The notes: a model not told the origin generated them from the sequence alone. Positions 26,562 through 36,800 are shown, counted from the first letter of the stretch. The stretch is 64,000 nt of DNA from Phototrophicus methaneseepsis (GCF_015500095.1 NZ_CP062983.1:4216001-4280000); one strand, 5' to 3'. Translations and numbers: made by a program.

Positions 26562-27425
26562 ATGCGTCGTCGCTGGCGTTCCAATCCAATCTTCATACTT
26601 TTCATCAGCTTGATTGCCTGCGCTTTGCTCATTGGTCTGAGCGCATCAGGTCTATCACGCCCATTCGAAGGCATTGCCGCAGCGCCTTTGAATTTCCTCA
26701 CGGGTATCTTCAACCGTGTGACGCTGACGATCAACAATGCCCTTGGAGAAAGCTCCGATGTGCGCGCAATGCGCGAACGCATTTATGAGCTTGAAGAACA
26801 ACTTGCCATCATCCAGGCGGATAATATCCAACTGCGCGAAATCTCAAATGACTATGAGCGACTCTCGGACTTGCTCTCATATACGTCCGCTGCGCAGAAT
26901 CAGGAATTCGTCACCGCAGAAGTACTGGGGCTAGATCCACAAGCCAGTGTGCGCAGTATCATCATCAATCAAGGCACACGCAGCGGCCTCGAAGTCGGTA
27001 TGCCTGTCGTCACTCAGTTGGGGCTAGTAGGCCGCATCATTGATGTGAGCGCCAACGCGGCCAACGTCCAGCTCGTCACGGATTCTAACAGCGCTATCAG
27101 TGGTCGGCTTGAAAATTCCCGCGCGGAAGGCAGCGTCGTTGGGCGCGGCCTCATCAATGGCACACTGGAGATGGAACATATCCAGGTTGATACAGAAATT
27201 ACAGAAGGTGAACTCGTCGTCACATCTGGCCTGGGCGGTAATCTGCCAGCAGATCTCGTCATCGGCCAGGTAACGAGTTACCGTGACTTTGAATTTGAGC
27301 TTTCCCAAACAGCCCAGTTGCGCAGCTTGATCGACTTCAATACGTTAGAATTCGTGCTGGTTATCACCAACTTCGAACCAGCAGATATATCCGTCTTCGA
27401 AGAAGAAACGGATGTGGCACCTTAG
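26562..27425 (+). CDS. mreC: Rod shape-determining protein MreC
   Basis: Bitopic protein of 287 aa: a single N-terminal membrane helix (about residues 8-30), a coiled coil (about 60-105) and the extracytoplasmic MreC beta domain with GTRSGLEVGMPVV and GLVGRI motifs. It connects MreB to PBP2/RodA. I chose ATG 26562, preceded by GGAG, over the upstream in-frame ATG 26523. It ends 2 nt before mreD. Confidence 0.93.
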   Translation: MRRRWRSNPIFILFISLIACALLIGLSASGLSRPFEGIAAAPLNFLTGIFNRVTLTINNALGESSDVRAMRERIYELEEQLAIIQADNIQLREISNDYERLSDLLSYTSAAQNQEFVTAEVLGLDPQASVRSIIINQGTRSGLEVGMPVVTQLGLVGRIIDVSANAANVQLVTDSNSAISGRLENSRAEGSVVGRGLINGTLEMEHIQVDTEITEGELVVTSGLGGNLPADLVIGQVTSYRDFEFELSQTAQLRSLIDFNTLEFVLVITNFEPADISVFEEETDVAP

Positions 27426-27427
27426 TT

Positions 27428-27931
27428 ATGGGTTATTATCTGAGTCTGCCGATTCTGATCATTGCGGCGGCGTTGCAATCCAGCGTGATGCCTCAACTAC
27501 GCATCGCAGGTGGCGCGCCAGATCTGGTGCTCCTGTTAGTCCTCCTGTGGGCGATCCATGCTCCCTTGAACGAAGCCATCTTCTGGGCTTTCTTAGGAGG
27601 GCTTTCGCAGGATTTGCTCTCTGTGATGCCGTTAGGGTCTTCTGTGATAGGCATGCTGATTATGATCTTCTTCATCAAGCGGCTGAGTCTCCAGCTATAT
27701 CGTGTGAACATCGTACTTGTGGCAGGTTATGTGCTGCTGGGGACGATTGTGCAGACGATCATCACGCAGATTATCCTGTTTTTGATGGGGCTAGGGCTTT
27801 CTATAGGAGATGCATTCCAGTATGTGCTGATGCCGACTCTGTTTTATCAGTTGGTATTTCTGGTACCTGTTTATCTTGTGATACGGGGTATTCAACGCGC
27901 CATCTATCCTCGCCCAGGCAGCCGCCTGTGA
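27428..27931 (+). CDS. mreD: Rod shape-determining protein MreD
   Basis: Integral membrane protein of 167 aa with five predicted helices, size and hydropathy typical of MreD. The AFLGGLSQDLLS segment in the middle is a family feature. Position directly after mreC settles the assignment despite weak sequence conservation in the family. Confidence 0.88.
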   Translation: MGYYLSLPILIIAAALQSSVMPQLRIAGGAPDLVLLLVLLWAIHAPLNEAIFWAFLGGLSQDLLSVMPLGSSVIGMLIMIFFIKRLSLQLYRVNIVLVAGYVLLGTIVQTIITQIILFLMGLGLSIGDAFQYVLMPTLFYQLVFLVPVYLVIRGIQRAIYPRPGSRL

Positions 27932-28106
27932 GCAATATAGAGCAAAATTTTCACTGTTCAGGCTATCGCGAACATGCGGTACCATGCAAAATATCTGCGC
28001 CAGAAAGCACAGCGGTGCACAAAATGGCACCAGCACATTGTGCTAAGCCGCGCATAGAGCGTCAAAAGCGATGGTTGTTGACTGTCGCATGTATTGGAGC
28101 AACCCG

Positions 28107-30503
28107 ATGAAACGGCTTTTGCCCTTCCAGGGCTGGCGGCTGTATTTCTTCCAGGGCATCGTGATCGCGCTGTTCCTGGTATTTAGTTTACGGCTCTACC
28201 AATTGCAATTCATCGATTATGAAACCTACGAAGCGGATGCCAACGAGAACCGCCTCAGCGCGCTGCCGCTTTCGACAAGTCGAGGCGTCATCCGTGATCG
28301 TGATGGCACCCGCCTCGCATTTAATGTGCCGGCTTATAACGTCACGATTGTGCCGGCGGAACTGCCTAGCGACGAAGATACAGTGCTGGAAATCTACAAC
28401 AAGCTATCTGCCCTGGTTGGCGTCCCACCAACTGCGGAAATCGCCCGCAGCGAAGGCAATGACGTCATCTCCATTGAAGAAATGGTGCAGACAGGCGAAG
28501 GCTTCCGTCCATTTAGCCCCGTGACGATTGCCACTGACGTACCCCGACGCGTCATGATTGAAATTCTAGAAGACCGCATCTTCATGCCGGGTGTTGATAT
28601 CCAGACGGTCAGTGTGCGTGAATATCCTACAGGCGCGACAACAGCCCACATCATCGGCTATATGGGCCCTATCGCAGAAGATGAAGCGGCAGAACTCCGT
28701 GAACAGGGTTACGATCCCGCTTATGACCGCATTGGCTACGAAGGCATCGAAAGATACCTGCAAAGTGAATTGGCTGGTGCCCGTGGTGAAGAACTGCGCG
28801 AAGTCGATGTTGCGGGCGAAGTGATTAACGTCATCGAACGGCGCGAATCAGAGCCTGGGCAGAGCGTCCGACTGACTATCGACACCGATTTACAGGCCGC
28901 TGCTGAAACAGCTCTTCTGCGTATGCTGCAATACCGGAACGAAAATCCGCAGGGGTGGAAGGGCCTGAGTAACCAGGGTGTCGTCGTGGCATTGAACCCG
29001 CAAACCGGGGAAGTCCTCGCGCTGGTAAGCTGGCCGACCTTCGATAATACACGTTTTGCGCGTTCCATTGACTATGAATACTACCTGGACATCACAGCGG
29101 ACCCGGCCCGCCCTCTCGTCAACAATGCGATTAAGGGCCTTTACCCGCCAGGGTCTGTTTTTAAGCTGATTACAGCGGCAGGCGTCGCGGAAGAAAACGT
29201 CATCGACCCGATGCAAAACCTGCGTGACGAAGGCTCCTTGCTGCTAGAAAATCGCTATGCTCCCAACGATCCGGCGGCGGCGCAGCGTTTCGTCTGCTGG
29301 TTACCCGGCGGGCATGGATCTGTCAACTTGATCGAATCTATCGCCTGGAGCTGCGACGTCTACTTCTATCAGGTCGGTGGTGGCAACTCCAACATTTCAG
29401 AATCCGTGTTAAAGAGCGGTGGTCTGGGCATTGATGGCCTGTTCCGCTATGCCACAGCGACAGGCATTGGCTCTGAATTGGGGATTGAGCTTCCCTTCGA
29501 AAATCCAGGCCGTATGCCAGACCCGGATTGGAAACGTCGTAACTACGGTCAGGCATGGTCTACCGGCGACACATACAATGCGGCGTTCGGCCAGGGTTAT
29601 GTTACAGTGACGCCGCTTCAGTTGGCTTCGCAGGTAGCATCGCTCATCAATGGCGGCACGCTCTACCAGCCAACGCTAATCCGCGAATTCCTGGATGAAG
29701 AAGGGAACGTCCTCAACCCCTTCGAACCGATGGTTTTACGAAGCGTCAATCTGGATAATGTCCCTGCTAATGAGCCACTGACCCTGCTCATGGTGGAAGA
29801 TATGCTCTTAAAGGGGCCTTCCAGCCTATCGTGTATCTGTGAATCCACAAGCGACTTTTACGACCCTGCCCGGTGTGATCCTGAAGGCTACCGGAACACC
29901 GTCAATGTCGGCGACACCTTCGCCCCTGTCGAGCGAGAATATAAGGTGCATATCCCTTATAACTATAACTTCACAAGTGCTGTATGCCAGCCTGTGCGCT
30001 TCCCGCCGACAATCAGCCCTTATGACCCGGCTTTCGTGAGCACGGAATCACTGGGTTATGTGCGTCAGGGGACCCTGGAAGCCGTCTACGGAGAAGGTGG
30101 TACAGCTTCAGCGGCGGCATTAGATTATACAATCGTCGCAGGTAAAACGGGCACAGCCGAGTACTGTGATGATATTGCGCGCCCACTTGGCTATTGTGTT
30201 CAGGGTTCCTGGCCTGCGCATGCGTGGTATGCAGGTTATGCGCCCTTCGAAGACCCTGAAATTCTCATCGTCGCCTTTGTCTATAATGGGGGTGAAGGGT
30301 CTAGCGTGGCGCTGCCAGTTGTGAGAGAAACAATGGACGCTTACTTCCAGCTCAAAAATAATGCCGCTGCAGGGCAAGACCGAGAGATTGATCTGGGCGA
30401 CCTGATTACGCCAACAGATACAACGAATACAACAACAGGACCTACAGAAACCACATCAGATACATCATCTATCGATACTGCGCCGACTGATACCGCACCC
30501 TAG
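28107..30503 (+). CDS. mrdA: Penicillin-binding protein 2 (elongation transpeptidase)
   Basis: Class B PBP of 798 aa that cross-links peptidoglycan in the elongasome. One membrane helix (about residues 12-32), pedestal domain with SRGVIRDRDG and TTAHIIGYMG, then the transpeptidase: SxxK at S350-K353 (PGSVFK), SxD at S415-D417 (SCD), and KTGT near 680. It is longer than E. coli PBP2 (633 aa) through insertions in the transpeptidase region and a Thr/Asp-rich C-terminal tail of about 35 residues. ATG 28107 is set by GGAG 7 nt upstream. The gene is about 175 nt after mreD. Confidence 0.94.
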   Translation: MKRLLPFQGWRLYFFQGIVIALFLVFSLRLYQLQFIDYETYEADANENRLSALPLSTSRGVIRDRDGTRLAFNVPAYNVTIVPAELPSDEDTVLEIYNKLSALVGVPPTAEIARSEGNDVISIEEMVQTGEGFRPFSPVTIATDVPRRVMIEILEDRIFMPGVDIQTVSVREYPTGATTAHIIGYMGPIAEDEAAELREQGYDPAYDRIGYEGIERYLQSELAGARGEELREVDVAGEVINVIERRESEPGQSVRLTIDTDLQAAAETALLRMLQYRNENPQGWKGLSNQGVVVALNPQTGEVLALVSWPTFDNTRFARSIDYEYYLDITADPARPLVNNAIKGLYPPGSVFKLITAAGVAEENVIDPMQNLRDEGSLLLENRYAPNDPAAAQRFVCWLPGGHGSVNLIESIAWSCDVYFYQVGGGNSNISESVLKSGGLGIDGLFRYATATGIGSELGIELPFENPGRMPDPDWKRRNYGQAWSTGDTYNAAFGQGYVTVTPLQLASQVASLINGGTLYQPTLIREFLDEEGNVLNPFEPMVLRSVNLDNVPANEPLTLLMVEDMLLKGPSSLSCICESTSDFYDPARCDPEGYRNTVNVGDTFAPVEREYKVHIPYNYNFTSAVCQPVRFPPTISPYDPAFVSTESLGYVRQGTLEAVYGEGGTASAAALDYTIVAGKTGTAEYCDDIARPLGYCVQGSWPAHAWYAGYAPFEDPEILIVAFVYNGGEGSSVALPVVRETMDAYFQLKNNAAAGQDREIDLGDLITPTDTTNTTTGPTETTSDTSSIDTAPTDTAP

Positions 30504-30516
30504 GACACCGCCCTAT

Positions 30517-31680
30517 ATGGTCATCTCAGAAACACAAACTCCCCGTACACAGCTTATCCTTTACTGGATACCGCCGCTGGTCGCAGGGCTAGCGGCCTTC
30601 CTGCTGTTGGTCACCCTTGGTGGCACCCCCATTATCCGCTCCGGGGGGTTAGCCCTGGTCATCGTCGGGGTCAGCCTGGGGTTACGCCGTATGGGCGCGG
30701 TACTTTCTATCATTGGTGGTATGACGCTGCTTTTCATACCGGCTTTCTGGGTGCAGAGTGGTGGGCCAGAAGGCGACCTGGCGACGATTGTCATTGCGCT
30801 GATCGTCGCCGCTGTTGCCGTCCTGGCTGGTATCGTCGTCGTGCGCCGCCCGGCCTTGGGCCTGGGGATTGGCGTTATCGTCTTTGCAGGGTTGTTCTTC
30901 AGCCAGATTGGCACCCCCCAGAGCTTGCGTCTAACGGGCTTTGTCGTCGGTTGGTTGTTGTTCCTGATGATCGATATGCTGCTCATCACAAACCCCCACC
31001 CTGGCGATAGTGCACCGCTTATCATGCGTATCCGGGGTATGGAAACCAGCCATGCTCGCGACGATGGCTCTCATAGTGCCCAGCCCTATCACACATTGGG
31101 CATGCTGATGCTCTTCACAGTCGGCATCTTAAACGACCCCCTGCTTGTTTTACTGGCCCCCGCTATTATCCTCAGCCTGACCCTGACACGAACACGCCTT
31201 GCCCGCTGGTATTGGGTTATCTTGTTCGTCGTCATCCTGATTGCCGTCCGCAGCTTTTTAATTGAATATATCGATATGCGCTCTTATTGGTTCGTCTTTG
31301 ACCAGTGGCGACAAGCTTCTCGCTGGTTCAATGTGGTCAACACGATTATCGACCAGTTTTCTATCGTTGGCGTCGTGCTGAGCGTCCTGGGCATCTCTCG
31401 TTTGGCACGCTGGTACCCACCGCTTGGCGTGGTGACGATGTTTGGTTATGGGGCTTTTGCCTTCTTCGGGTTGGTTTATATTGGGCCAAATCGTGCCATC
31501 TTGCTCATGCCCATGTTCATCATCCAGATCACCTGGATGACATATGCTGTTTTCGCAATAGGCGAATGGGCCAAGAAGAGCCTACCCGCCTATACGCCTT
31601 ACCAGAGCTGGGTGATTTATGCGGCTTATGGACTGCTCCCACTGAATATGCTTGCACAAATCCTGAATGTGGTAAACTGA
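30517..31680 (+). CDS. Polytopic membrane protein, unknown function
   Basis: Protein of 387 aa with about ten predicted transmembrane helices and short loops, except for a soluble loop near residues 165-190. I recognise no transporter, polymerase or SEDS motif. It starts 13 nt after the PBP2 stop, inside the cell-shape block, so a role in envelope synthesis is plausible but unproven. Confidence 0.7.
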   Translation: MVISETQTPRTQLILYWIPPLVAGLAAFLLLVTLGGTPIIRSGGLALVIVGVSLGLRRMGAVLSIIGGMTLLFIPAFWVQSGGPEGDLATIVIALIVAAVAVLAGIVVVRRPALGLGIGVIVFAGLFFSQIGTPQSLRLTGFVVGWLLFLMIDMLLITNPHPGDSAPLIMRIRGMETSHARDDGSHSAQPYHTLGMLMLFTVGILNDPLLVLLAPAIILSLTLTRTRLARWYWVILFVVILIAVRSFLIEYIDMRSYWFVFDQWRQASRWFNVVNTIIDQFSIVGVVLSVLGISRLARWYPPLGVVTMFGYGAFAFFGLVYIGPNRAILLMPMFIIQITWMTYAVFAIGEWAKKSLPAYTPYQSWVIYAAYGLLPLNMLAQILNVVN

Positions 31681-31804
31681 CAGTTACTATTACAACAAAT
31701 TTTCAAGTCTGAATAGCACGACACCAAAAAAGAAGTATATTTATAGATAACAGCGTCGTAACATTGGCCGTACGCGGCTGCGGGCTGGCAAGTGAGGAAG
31801 AACT

Positions 31805-32536
31805 TTGAGCATCATGACAAATAATGATCAAATCGCCATCAAAGGCAATAAAGAAGGCCTACTCATCATGCTCAGCCCAACGGAAGAGTGGCTTGGAATT
31901 ACGCAGGACCTCGCGCAGAAGCTGGATGAACAGAGCAGCTTTTTTAGTGGGGCAAAAGTCACAGTTGATGTAGGGGCACGCCCTGTCCCTAAGTATGAAC
32001 TCAGTTCGCTGAAGGCTTTGCTAGAACGCCGTGGTATGCTGCTTTCACTTGTACGCAGCGAAAGCGCCACCACCCTGGCTTCTGCTCAGGCGCTTGATGT
32101 CCGTACACAGGCGATTGATACCACGTTCATGGATGATGATACCCTGCCCACACGGGACCGAGATGATACGGATACGGGCGACACACCTATCGATTCAGAA
32201 GAAGCCGGGACCCAGGGTGTCATGGTCAAGAGGACCTTACGCTCTGGACGGACAATCCACAGTAAAGGTCATGTCATCGTATTTGGCGATGTCAACCCAG
32301 GGGCTAAGATCGTCGCCGCCGGGGATATTATCATATGGGGCAAACTGCGCGGGACTGTCCATGCCGGGGCGGAAGGTGATGATAGCGTCGTCATCTGCGC
32401 GTTGGATATGAACCCAAATCAATTGCGCATCGCCGGGCATATTGTGACTTCGCCGAAAGATCATAATCGTCAGGTCATGCCAGAAGTCGCTTTTGTGCGC
32501 AATAATCAAATCGTTGTAGAAGCCTGGACCACATAA
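31805..32536 (+). CDS. minC: Septum site-determining protein MinC
   Basis: Inhibitor of FtsZ assembly, 243 aa. The C-terminal beta-helix domain (about residues 140-235) is clear: TLRSGRTIHSKGHVIVFGDV, VNPGAKIVAAGDIIIWG, LRGTVHAGAEGD. The N-terminal ~100 residues fit the variable MinC_N domain, separated by an acidic Asp/Thr-rich linker. The TTG at 31805 is favoured by GAGGAAG just upstream; ATG 31814 is the alternative. Followed by minD and minE. Confidence 0.92.
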   Translation: MSIMTNNDQIAIKGNKEGLLIMLSPTEEWLGITQDLAQKLDEQSSFFSGAKVTVDVGARPVPKYELSSLKALLERRGMLLSLVRSESATTLASAQALDVRTQAIDTTFMDDDTLPTRDRDDTDTGDTPIDSEEAGTQGVMVKRTLRSGRTIHSKGHVIVFGDVNPGAKIVAAGDIIIWGKLRGTVHAGAEGDDSVVICALDMNPNQLRIAGHIVTSPKDHNRQVMPEVAFVRNNQIVVEAWTT

Positions 32537-32613
32537 TGGCCAGCAGCAGTCAATAAGCCGATCATGCGTCATAAGCCATGATCCGGACGTGATCACCTAG
32601 AAAGGGAAGTCGT

Positions 32614-33408
32614 ATGGGGGCACGCGTCATTACAGTTACATCCGGTAAAGGAGGCGTCGGTAAGACGACGACCACCGCCAATATTAGCGTCGCACTTGCG
32701 CGCCTGGGGCAGCGCGTGGTGATGCTGGATGCCGATATTGGCCTGCGCAATCTGGATGTCGTCATGGGCCTGGAAAATCGCATCGTGTATGACATTGTCG
32801 ATGTGGTCGAAGGACGCTGCAATCTGCGTCAGGCGCTCATTAAACATAAGCAGTTTCCAAGCCTGAACCTGATCCCTGCCGCACAAACACGGGATAAAAC
32901 AGCCATTAGCCCGGCGGATATGCTCGATATCGTCAACAAGCTGCGCCAAGAATTCGACTTCATCATCATTGATTCCCCGGCTGGGATTGAACGCGGCTTC
33001 CGCAACGCCGTCGCACCAGCGGATGAAGTCCTCATCGTGACGAACCCAGAAGTTTCCGCAGTACGCGATGCCGACCGCATCATTGGCTTACTAGAGGCTG
33101 AAAATAAAAAACCCGGTAAGCTCATCATCAACCGCCTAAAGCCGGAAATGGTCAAAAAAGGCGAGATGCTCTCCGCAGAAGATGTCACCGATATTCTAGC
33201 CTTAGAGATCATCGGCATTGTACCGGAAGACGAGCACGTCATCCCCGCCTCCAACAGCGGGATACCTGTGACGCTCAACGAAGATTCTAAAGCGGGAACC
33301 GCATTCCGCAATATTGCACGCCGCCTACTGGGTGAAAATGTTCCGCTGCTAGAGCTGGAGCCACAGTCGGGCTTTTTCCGCAGGCTATCGCGGTTATTTG
33401 GTAGTTGA
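32614..33408 (+). CDS. minD: Septum site-determining ATPase MinD
   Basis: ParA/MinD-type ATPase of 264 aa that recruits MinC to the membrane. Deviant Walker A SGKGGVGKTT (residues about 10-19) and DADIGLRNLD are canonical. DSPAGIERGF is Walker B. The C-terminal end (GFFRRLSRLFGS) is an amphipathic membrane-targeting helix. It is preceded by AAAGGGA. Confidence 0.97.
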   Translation: MGARVITVTSGKGGVGKTTTTANISVALARLGQRVVMLDADIGLRNLDVVMGLENRIVYDIVDVVEGRCNLRQALIKHKQFPSLNLIPAAQTRDKTAISPADMLDIVNKLRQEFDFIIIDSPAGIERGFRNAVAPADEVLIVTNPEVSAVRDADRIIGLLEAENKKPGKLIINRLKPEMVKKGEMLSAEDVTDILALEIIGIVPEDEHVIPASNSGIPVTLNEDSKAGTAFRNIARRLLGENVPLLELEPQSGFFRRLSRLFGS

Positions 33409-33471
33409 TCATCAGCAAGATCATCCGATAGGACCGTGCACGTCAGCAGATTGACCGGGGGTTTAAGGACC

Positions 33472-33903
33472 ATGTCTAACTTATTTGAGCGCATGTTCGG
33501 CAAGGGTAACAAACAGGGTACAGGCGCGACTGCCAAATCGCGCTTGCAGTTTGTGCTGGTACACGATCGCATCAATCTGCCGCCTGAACGCATGGCGGAG
33601 ATGAAAGCTGAAATCCTTGCAGTGATCTCTAAATATGTGTCCTTTGACCATAACATGGTTGATATCTCCCTGGAACAGCGTGACCGTGCCAGCGCCCTTG
33701 TCGCAGATATTCCTTTTAAAAAGGCGAAGGAAATCCTCGGCTATGGCGACGACGAGGAACTCGAAGACGCGCTGCCATCGACAGCGACACAGGCATCGCC
33801 CCAGGATGCGCTCGACACAGGCTGGGAACATACGCCGCTAGAAGAACCAACATTTGTTGATGATGCGACATTCCCGGATGATGACACCCAAGAGCATCGC
33901 TAA
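33472..33903 (+). CDS. minE: Cell division topological specificity factor MinE
   Basis: Protein of 143 aa. The first ~85 residues are MinE: an N-terminal membrane-binding helix (MSNLFERMFG), then the MinD-contact segment RLQFVLVHDRINLPPERMAEMKAEI and the KYV..D...V.I topological domain. About 50 extra C-terminal residues are acidic and low in complexity. ATG 33472 is chosen because AAGGA is upstream; GTG 33436 would add 12 residues. Confidence 0.92.
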   Translation: MSNLFERMFGKGNKQGTGATAKSRLQFVLVHDRINLPPERMAEMKAEILAVISKYVSFDHNMVDISLEQRDRASALVADIPFKKAKEILGYGDDEELEDALPSTATQASPQDALDTGWEHTPLEEPTFVDDATFPDDDTQEHR

Positions 33904-34021
33904 CCTACGGAACAGCGCCCTAAACTGACTGGCAACCTGCGCTGTGGGAATTGTCTCTTATCACATGACCTTGACGAGGGTATAATCTCGCCGCTTTGTC
34001 GTCAGTGTGATTGCTGAACCT

Positions 34022-35149
34022 ATGAACCAGGAAACAAATATCTTTCAGCGCTTTGACTATAGCTTGTTCGCTGCGACGATGTTGCTTATCGTCTTCGGCA
34101 TTTTGATGATTGCCAGTGCCACCCAAGGTGCTGTCGACCCCGATCTCATCAGCCGCGTACCCGATCAAATCAATTTTGCGATTATCAGCGTCGTCGCCGT
34201 CTTTTTGCTGACGGTCATCGACTATCGTATGCTTGGCGGTTTACACATATGGCTGTACGTGATCATGATCATCTTGCTGTTGATGGTCGAATTCCTGGGT
34301 GTGGAAGGTGACGCAGGCGCGCAGCGCTGGATTAACCTGGGTATCCGCATCCAGCCCTCGGAAATTGGCAAAATTATCATCATCGTCACGCTCTCCAATT
34401 TCTATGCCAATAACTACACCAAAATGGAGAGCTTCGGCACAGTTATCAAGTCGCTCATCCATCTTGCCGTCCCCACCGCCCTTATCTTCTTACAACCAGA
34501 CCTGGGTACGACAATCGTCTTTGGTGTGATCTGGTTTGCTATCAGTTGGGGTGCTGGCATCCGCCTGAGGCACGTTGCACTATTAGGTACAGTAGTGGCT
34601 ATTGTGGTCCCCCTGGGCTTTAGCAAATTAGAAGACTATCAGGTTGCCCGTTTTACGACGTTTATCTGTATCGCGATTGATGGCTGCCAGAATGATGAAG
34701 CGGTACAGGAAGCTCGATATAACATCGACCAGGCTATTATTTCAATTGGTTCTGGCGGCTTATTCGGTAAAGGCTACACAGTCGGCTCACAGAATGCAGG
34801 CCGCTTCTTGCGTGTGCGCCATACGGATTTCATCTTCAGCGTAATTGCGCATGAATTCGGCTTTGCGGGTGCTGTTGCAACCATGTGCCTGCTCGGCTTC
34901 GTCGTGTTCCGAATATTAAAAGGCGCGCGCTATGCGTCCGATCCACTCGGCAGTTTGATCTGTTACGGCGTCGCGGGGATGATCTTCTTCCAAACGGTAG
35001 TATCCATCGGCATGAACCTCAGTTTGATGCCCGTTACTGGCCTGACACTGCCCTTCGTCAGCTCTGGCGGTACCTCCCTGCTCTTCACCATGATTGGTAT
35101 TGGGCTGGTCCAGAGCGTGATTGTACGCCGTAAGCGCCTGCAAATTTAA
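34022..35149 (+). CDS. rodA: RodA-type SEDS peptidoglycan glycosyltransferase
   Basis: Multi-pass membrane glycosyltransferase of 375 aa, with ten predicted helices, that polymerises lipid II together with PBP2. Family motifs: SEIGKI, LQPDLGT, SIGSGGLFGKGY, HTDFIFSVIAHEFGF and PVTGLTLPFVSSGG. Its place beside mreBCD and PBP2 favours RodA over FtsW. The GTG at 34007 is an alternative start; no clear Shine-Dalgarno decides. Confidence 0.93.
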   Translation: MNQETNIFQRFDYSLFAATMLLIVFGILMIASATQGAVDPDLISRVPDQINFAIISVVAVFLLTVIDYRMLGGLHIWLYVIMIILLLMVEFLGVEGDAGAQRWINLGIRIQPSEIGKIIIIVTLSNFYANNYTKMESFGTVIKSLIHLAVPTALIFLQPDLGTTIVFGVIWFAISWGAGIRLRHVALLGTVVAIVVPLGFSKLEDYQVARFTTFICIAIDGCQNDEAVQEARYNIDQAIISIGSGGLFGKGYTVGSQNAGRFLRVRHTDFIFSVIAHEFGFAGAVATMCLLGFVVFRILKGARYASDPLGSLICYGVAGMIFFQTVVSIGMNLSLMPVTGLTLPFVSSGGTSLLFTMIGIGLVQSVIVRRKRLQI

Positions 35150-35243
35150 GGAACCCACACAAACCTGACCCTTCATGAACCATCACAGCATCGCTACAAT
35201 ACGATGATATGCTGTATATCATCCTCAATAAAGGAGACTTTTT

Positions 35244-36734
35244 GTGAGCGACAAGCCTGTTCGCACACGTTTTGCCCCTAGCCCAACCGGGCCGATGCAC
35301 ATTGGCAACTTACGCCAGGCCGTCTTTGGCTGGTTGTATGCACGTCATAATGGGGGCCAATTCATCCTGCGCATTGAAGATACAGACCAGAAACGTTTCG
35401 TCGAAGGCTCGCTCGAATATATTACCGGTGCGCTGCGCTGGTTGGGCGCAGATTATGACGAAGGCCCTGATGTGGATGGTCCGTATGGGCCCTATATTCA
35501 GTCAGAACGCCTGGAACTCTATCAGAAGTGGGCTAACTGGCTGGTGGAGAATGATCTCGCCTATAAGTGTTTTTGCACTTCTGAGCGCCTGGAAAAAGTC
35601 AATGCAGAGAAGCGGGCACGCCACGAACCGCCCGGTTATGATCGCCACTGCCGCACCCTGACGCCGGAAGAAATCGCAGCCAAGGAAGCAGAAGGCCTAC
35701 CCTATGTCATCCGCTTTAAGATGCCGCTGGAAGGCACCACAACAGGCCATGACATCATCCTGGGCGATGTTGAATTCCCGAATGATTCGTTGCAGGATGC
35801 CGTTATCCTGAAAAGTGATGGCTTCCCAACGTATCATCTGGCGCATATCGTCGATGACCATCTTATGGAAATCAGTCATGTGACGCGCGGCAACGAATGG
35901 TTGCCCTCTTTCCCGCTACATATCAATATCTGGCAGGCATTCGGCTGGGAAATGCCCCAGTTTGCCCATCTACCGTTGATCCTGAACCCTAATGGCAAGG
36001 GCAAGCTCAGCAAGCGTAAAGAAGCCTTCAACGACAGCGGCCAGAAAGTGCTCATTAAGGTGAGCGAATATATCGACGCAGGTTACCTGCCAGAAGCTGT
36101 CATGAACTTCCTGGCAAACATTGGTTGGAACTTCGGTGATGATAAAGAGATTTTCACTGTCGAAGAAGCGATAGAGCGCTTTGACCTGAAAGACGTCAAT
36201 CCAGCTAACGCCGCCTTCCCGGTCGAAAAACTCGATTGGCTGAATGGGCATTACATCCGTGAAAAGGACCCATCAGATCTGGCGCAACTGTTGGTGCCTG
36301 TTGTCGCAAAAGCAGGCCTGAATGCAGACCCGGAACTCGTCGCTAAGGTGACGCCTGTCTCTCAAACGCGCATCAAGACGCTGAACGAGTTCATTGATCT
36401 GGCGGGCTTCTTCTTCGAGGATTGGACCCAGTTCGAAGCACCGGACGCTGATATGCTCATCCAGAAAAAGATGGATGCTGCTGGCACCAAACGCTGCCTG
36501 GAAGCCTCCATCGCTTGCTTAGCATCTATTGACAACTTTGAACATAGCGCCCTCTACGAAACGTTCAAGGAACTGGCACAGGAACTCGATGTTAAAAACG
36601 GCCAGTTATTTGGCACGTTGCGCGTCGCCCTGACGGGCCAAACCATCTCAACGCCGACCTTCGAAACGATGGAAATTCTCGGCAAAGATGAGACGCTGCG
36701 TCGGCTAGAATTAGCGCTGAAGAAGTTCGACTAA
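35244..36734 (+). CDS. gltX: Glutamyl-tRNA synthetase
   Basis: Class I aminoacyl-tRNA synthetase of 496 aa. The HIGH motif is PSPTGPMHIGN (about residues 10-20) and the KMSKS-type motif is KLSKRK. The C-terminal anticodon-binding domain is present. It starts with GTG after AAAGGAG. It is followed by a tRNA-Gln gene; whether the enzyme is discriminating, or also charges tRNA-Gln for the amidotransferase route, cannot be read from the sequence with certainty. Confidence 0.96.
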   Translation: MSDKPVRTRFAPSPTGPMHIGNLRQAVFGWLYARHNGGQFILRIEDTDQKRFVEGSLEYITGALRWLGADYDEGPDVDGPYGPYIQSERLELYQKWANWLVENDLAYKCFCTSERLEKVNAEKRARHEPPGYDRHCRTLTPEEIAAKEAEGLPYVIRFKMPLEGTTTGHDIILGDVEFPNDSLQDAVILKSDGFPTYHLAHIVDDHLMEISHVTRGNEWLPSFPLHINIWQAFGWEMPQFAHLPLILNPNGKGKLSKRKEAFNDSGQKVLIKVSEYIDAGYLPEAVMNFLANIGWNFGDDKEIFTVEEAIERFDLKDVNPANAAFPVEKLDWLNGHYIREKDPSDLAQLLVPVVAKAGLNADPELVAKVTPVSQTRIKTLNEFIDLAGFFFEDWTQFEAPDADMLIQKKMDAAGTKRCLEASIACLASIDNFEHSALYETFKELAQELDVKNGQLFGTLRVALTGQTISTPTFETMEILGKDETLRRLELALKKFD

Positions 36735-36800
36735 ATTAGGGATTTCGTGGTGTTTGGGGCTTGAAAATAGCCCCACGCCATGATATTTTTAATGCCTCAT

